Source of the DNA: Synchiropus splendidus | Taxonomy: Eukaryota > Chordata > Actinopteri > Syngnathiformes > Callionymidae | DNA length: 64,000 bases | Direction: 5' to 3' | NCBI RefSeq assembly: GCF_027744825.2 | Contig: NC_071340.1 | Span: forward strand, 1,867,501-1,931,500 | Shown: one piece after another, positions 61,765 to 64,000 of the stretch | Position numbering within the stretch: position 1 is the stretch's first letter | How the letters are laid out: each line of letters starts with the position of its first letter | Program-made: the position numbers and the translations under genes | The notes under the pieces: model-generated | Databases searched by the model: none | What the model was told of the DNA's origin: nothing | The model's input: the letters and a program-made list of their open reading frames with translations, nothing else

Positions 61765-64000
61765 GCGTTCTAAAACCCACCTTATCTCAGGCTGAAAATG
61801 CGTTTTCTGCATTGTGCCATAACTTTGCAGGGAAGCTTCAGAACATGCAATTTTCACCTCCCACGAAAGCAGAAAGGGTGTTTCTAGTACTTGCAGTTCA
61901 AATCTAAGCTGTCTGAAGTGTGTTTCCAAAGTTATCAACATTTTTATGTTTGGCGTTCCAGAATCGACCTTATATCAAGCTGAAAACGCGTTTTCTGCAA
62001 TGTGCCATAACTTTGCAGGGAAGCTTCAGAACATGAAATTTTCAGCTACTACAATATCAGAAAGGGTATTTCTAGTAGTGGCACATCAACTCTAAGCTGT
62101 CTGAAGTGTTTTTCCGAAGTTATGAACATTTTTATGTTTGGCGTTCCCGAATCGACCTTATCTCAAGCTGAAAACGCGTTTTCTGCATTGTGCCATAACT
62201 TTGCAGGGAAGCTTCAGAGCATGAAATTTTCACTTGCCACTACAGTATAAATCGTCTTTCTAGTAGTTGCACATCAAATCTAAGCTGTCTGAAGTGTTTT
62301 TCCAAAGTTATCAACATTTTTATGTTTGGCGTTCCGGAACCCACCTTCTCTCAGGATGAAAACCCGTTTTCTGCATTGTGCCATAACTTTGCTGGTAAGC
62401 TTCAGAACATGAAATTTTCACTTCCCACTATAGCAGAAAGGGTGTTTCTAGTAGTTGCACATCAAATCTAAGCTGTCTGAAGTGTTTTTCCAAGGTTATC
62501 AACATTTTTATGTTTGGCGTTCCGGAATCGACCTTATCTCAGGCTGAAAACGCGTTTTCTGCATTGTGCCATAACTTTGCAGCCATGCTTCTGAACATGA
62601 AATTTTCACCTCCCACTATTGCAGAAAGGGTCTTTCTAGCAGTTGCACATCAAATCTAAGCTGTCTGAAGTGTTTTTCCAAGGTTATCAACATTTTTATG
62701 TTTGGCGTTCCGGAATCGACCTTTTCTCAGGCTGAAAACGCGTTTTCTGCATTGTGTCATAACTTTGCAGGGGAGCTTCAGAACATGGAATGTTCACCTC
62801 TCACTATAGCAGAAATGGTCTTTCTAGTAGTTGCACATTAAATCTAAGCTGTCTGAAGTGTTTTTCCAAAGTTATCAACATTTTTATGTTTGGCGTCGCG
62901 GAATCGACCTTATCTCATGCTGAAACCGCGTTTTACGCATTGTGCCATAACTTTGCAGGGACGCTTCAGAACATGAAATTTTCACCTCCCGTTATATCAG
63001 AAAGGGTCTTTCTAGTAGTTGCACATTAAATCTAAGCGGTCTGAAGTGTTTTTCCAAAGTTATCAACATTTTTATGTTTGGCGTTGCGGAATCGACCTTA
63101 TCTCATGCTGAAAACGCGTTTTACGCATTGTGCCATAACTTTGCGGGGAAGCTTCAGAACATGGAATTTTCACTACCAACTATAGCAGAAAGGGTCTTTC
63201 TAGTATTTGCACATCAAATCTAAGCTGTCTGAAGTGTTTTTCCAAAGTTATCAACATTTTTATGTTTCAAGGTCCGGAATCGACCTTATCTCAGGCTGAA
63301 AATGCGTTTTTCGCAGTATGCCATGAATTTGCAGGGAAGCTTCAGAACATGAAATTTTCACCAGCCACTATAACAGAAATGGTCTTTCTAGTAGTTGCAC
63401 ATCAATTCTACGCTGTCTGAAGTATTTTTCCAAAGTTATCATCATTTTTATGTTTGGCATTCCGGAACCCACCTTATCACAGTCTGAAAAGGCATTTTCT
63501 CTATTGTGCCATAACTTTGCAGGGAAGCTTCAGAATATGAAATTATAACCTCCCACTATAGCAGAAAGGGTCTTTGTAGTAGTTGCACATCAAATCCAAG
63601 CTGTCTGAAGTGTTTTTCCAAAGTTATCAACATTTTTATGTTTGGCGTTCCGGAATCGACCTTATCTCAGGCTGAAAAGCGTTTTTCGCATTGTGCCATA
63701 AATTTGCAGGGAAGCTTCAGAACATGAAATTTTCACATTCCACTATAGCACAACTGGTCTTTCTAGTAGTTGCACATCAAATCTAAGTTGTCTGAAGTGT
63801 TTTTCAAAAGTTAAAAACATTTTTAAGTTTGGCGTTCCGGAATCGACCTTATCTCAGGCTGAAAACGCGTTTTCTGCATTGTCCCTTAACTTTGCAGGGA
63901 AGCATCAGAACATAAAATTTTCAGCTCCCACTATGACAAACAGGGTCTTTCTAGCAGTTGCACATCAAATCTAAGCTGTCAGAAGTGTTTTTCCAAAGTT
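61765..64000. repeat. Right-end satellite monomers
   Basis: About 12 monomers running off the window. Many are close to the consensus, with private changes such as 'gttcccgaatcg' (62,144), 'cagccatgcttctg' (62,580), 'gtttcaaggtccgg' (63,265) and 'attgtcccttaac' (63,879). No obvious higher-order duplication is visible, and nothing suggests the array is about to end. Confidence 0.82.

Larger units (their letters stand above)
1..64000. repeat. Tandem satellite array, ~188-bp monomer, ~340 copies
   Basis: The whole window is made of one monomer repeated head to tail. The GCGTTCCGGA-type motif recurs every 188 bp, for example at 1, 189, 3,762, 24,260, 24,448, 31,104, 61,326 and 63,832. Between these motifs the same landmarks return in the same order: TTATCTCAGG, AACGCGTT, CCATAACTTTGCAG, GAAGCTTCAGAACATG, AGCAGAAAGGGTC, TAGTAGTTGCACATC, GCTGTCTGAAGTG and AGTTATCAACATTTTTATG. 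No monomer is inverted and no foreign sequence interrupts the array. Neither end of the array is reached. Monomers differ by scattered substitutions and a few one- or two-base indels. Satellite arrays of this kind are typical of eukaryotic heterochromatin; a centromeric role is possible but not shown. The family was not recognised. Confidence 0.98.

Noticed and set aside
504..63029. Over a hundred open frames of 60-115 codons on both strands, with similar predicted products on each strand.
   Set aside because: They are translations of the satellite. Their products repeat because the DNA repeats. Frames end after about one monomer because 188 is 2 modulo 3. There is no start context, intron structure or codon bias to support coding.
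1..64000. CENP-B box (TTCGnnnnAnnCGGG) as a sign of centromere function.
   Set aside because: I looked around the GGAATCGACC and AAAACGGG variants on both strands and found no monomer satisfying the essential bases. Absence by eye is not proof, but I cannot support the site.
1..64000. CRISPR array, because of regular repeats.
   Set aside because: There are no unique spacers. The whole 188-bp period is repeated and adjacent units are similar along their full length.
1..64000. tRNA, rRNA, snRNA genes or telomere repeats within the array.
   Set aside because: No cloverleaf-like boxes, rRNA-like stretches or short G-rich telomere repeats were seen; every interval fits the 188-bp monomer.

Overview
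The window is one uninterrupted block of tandemly repeated satellite DNA. A monomer of about 188 bp is repeated roughly 340 times, head to tail and always in the same orientation, from base 1 to base 64,000. I see no unique sequence, gene, RNA gene, transposon or array edge. Such a long array of nucleosome-sized monomers with patchy higher-order structure points to a eukaryotic chromosome, probably heterochromatin (pericentromeric, centromeric or subtelomeric). I do not recognise the satellite family and cannot name the species or kingdom. My hand-built consensus is about 40% G+C.

Phase used here: monomer position 1 is the G of the GCGTTCCGGA motif, which falls on base 1 of the window. Landmarks are TTCCGGAA at positions 4-11, AACGCGTT at 33-40, ATAACTTTG at 55-63, GAAGCTTC at 68-75, and CAAAGTTAT at 163-171. 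The 188-bp register holds almost throughout. Three breaks account for most of the drift: +73 bp at 25,662/25,663, -44 bp at 51,806 and about +64 bp at 61,646. Together they give +93, against a total drift of +99 at the last monomer start (63,832), so small indels add only about 6.

Layout: (1) 1-7.4 kb, a local block with an internal copy 3.2-3.8 kb downstream. (2) 7.4-13.9 kb, mostly singly diverged monomers. (3) 13,941-16,950, an 8-monomer tandem duplication. (4) 18,257-34,193, a 7.4-kb segment duplicated in tandem with an out-of-register junction, the second copy later remodelled by monomer losses and gains and a 10-monomer duplication. (5) 35.6-42.8 kb, a 13/14-monomer higher-order repeat in three copies, with a partial fourth copy at 43.3-44.3 kb. 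(6) 45.0-47.9 kb, a 5-monomer duplication plus a partial copy. (7) 49,681-51,556, another 5-monomer duplication. (8) 51.6-57.5 kb, a mosaic, including a 0.7-kb patch resembling the far left end. (9) 57.5-59.5 kb, a 6-monomer duplication. (10) 59,447-61,325, a third 5-monomer duplication. (11) 61.3-64 kb, diverged monomers.

Nothing here works as a set of genes. The many 60-156 codon open frames are by-products of the repeat: 188 is not a multiple of 3, so each frame is lost after about one monomer. What the sequence does record is satellite evolution: unequal exchange at several scales, conversion-like mosaics, and apparent CpG decay. I did not find evidence for a new biochemical system.
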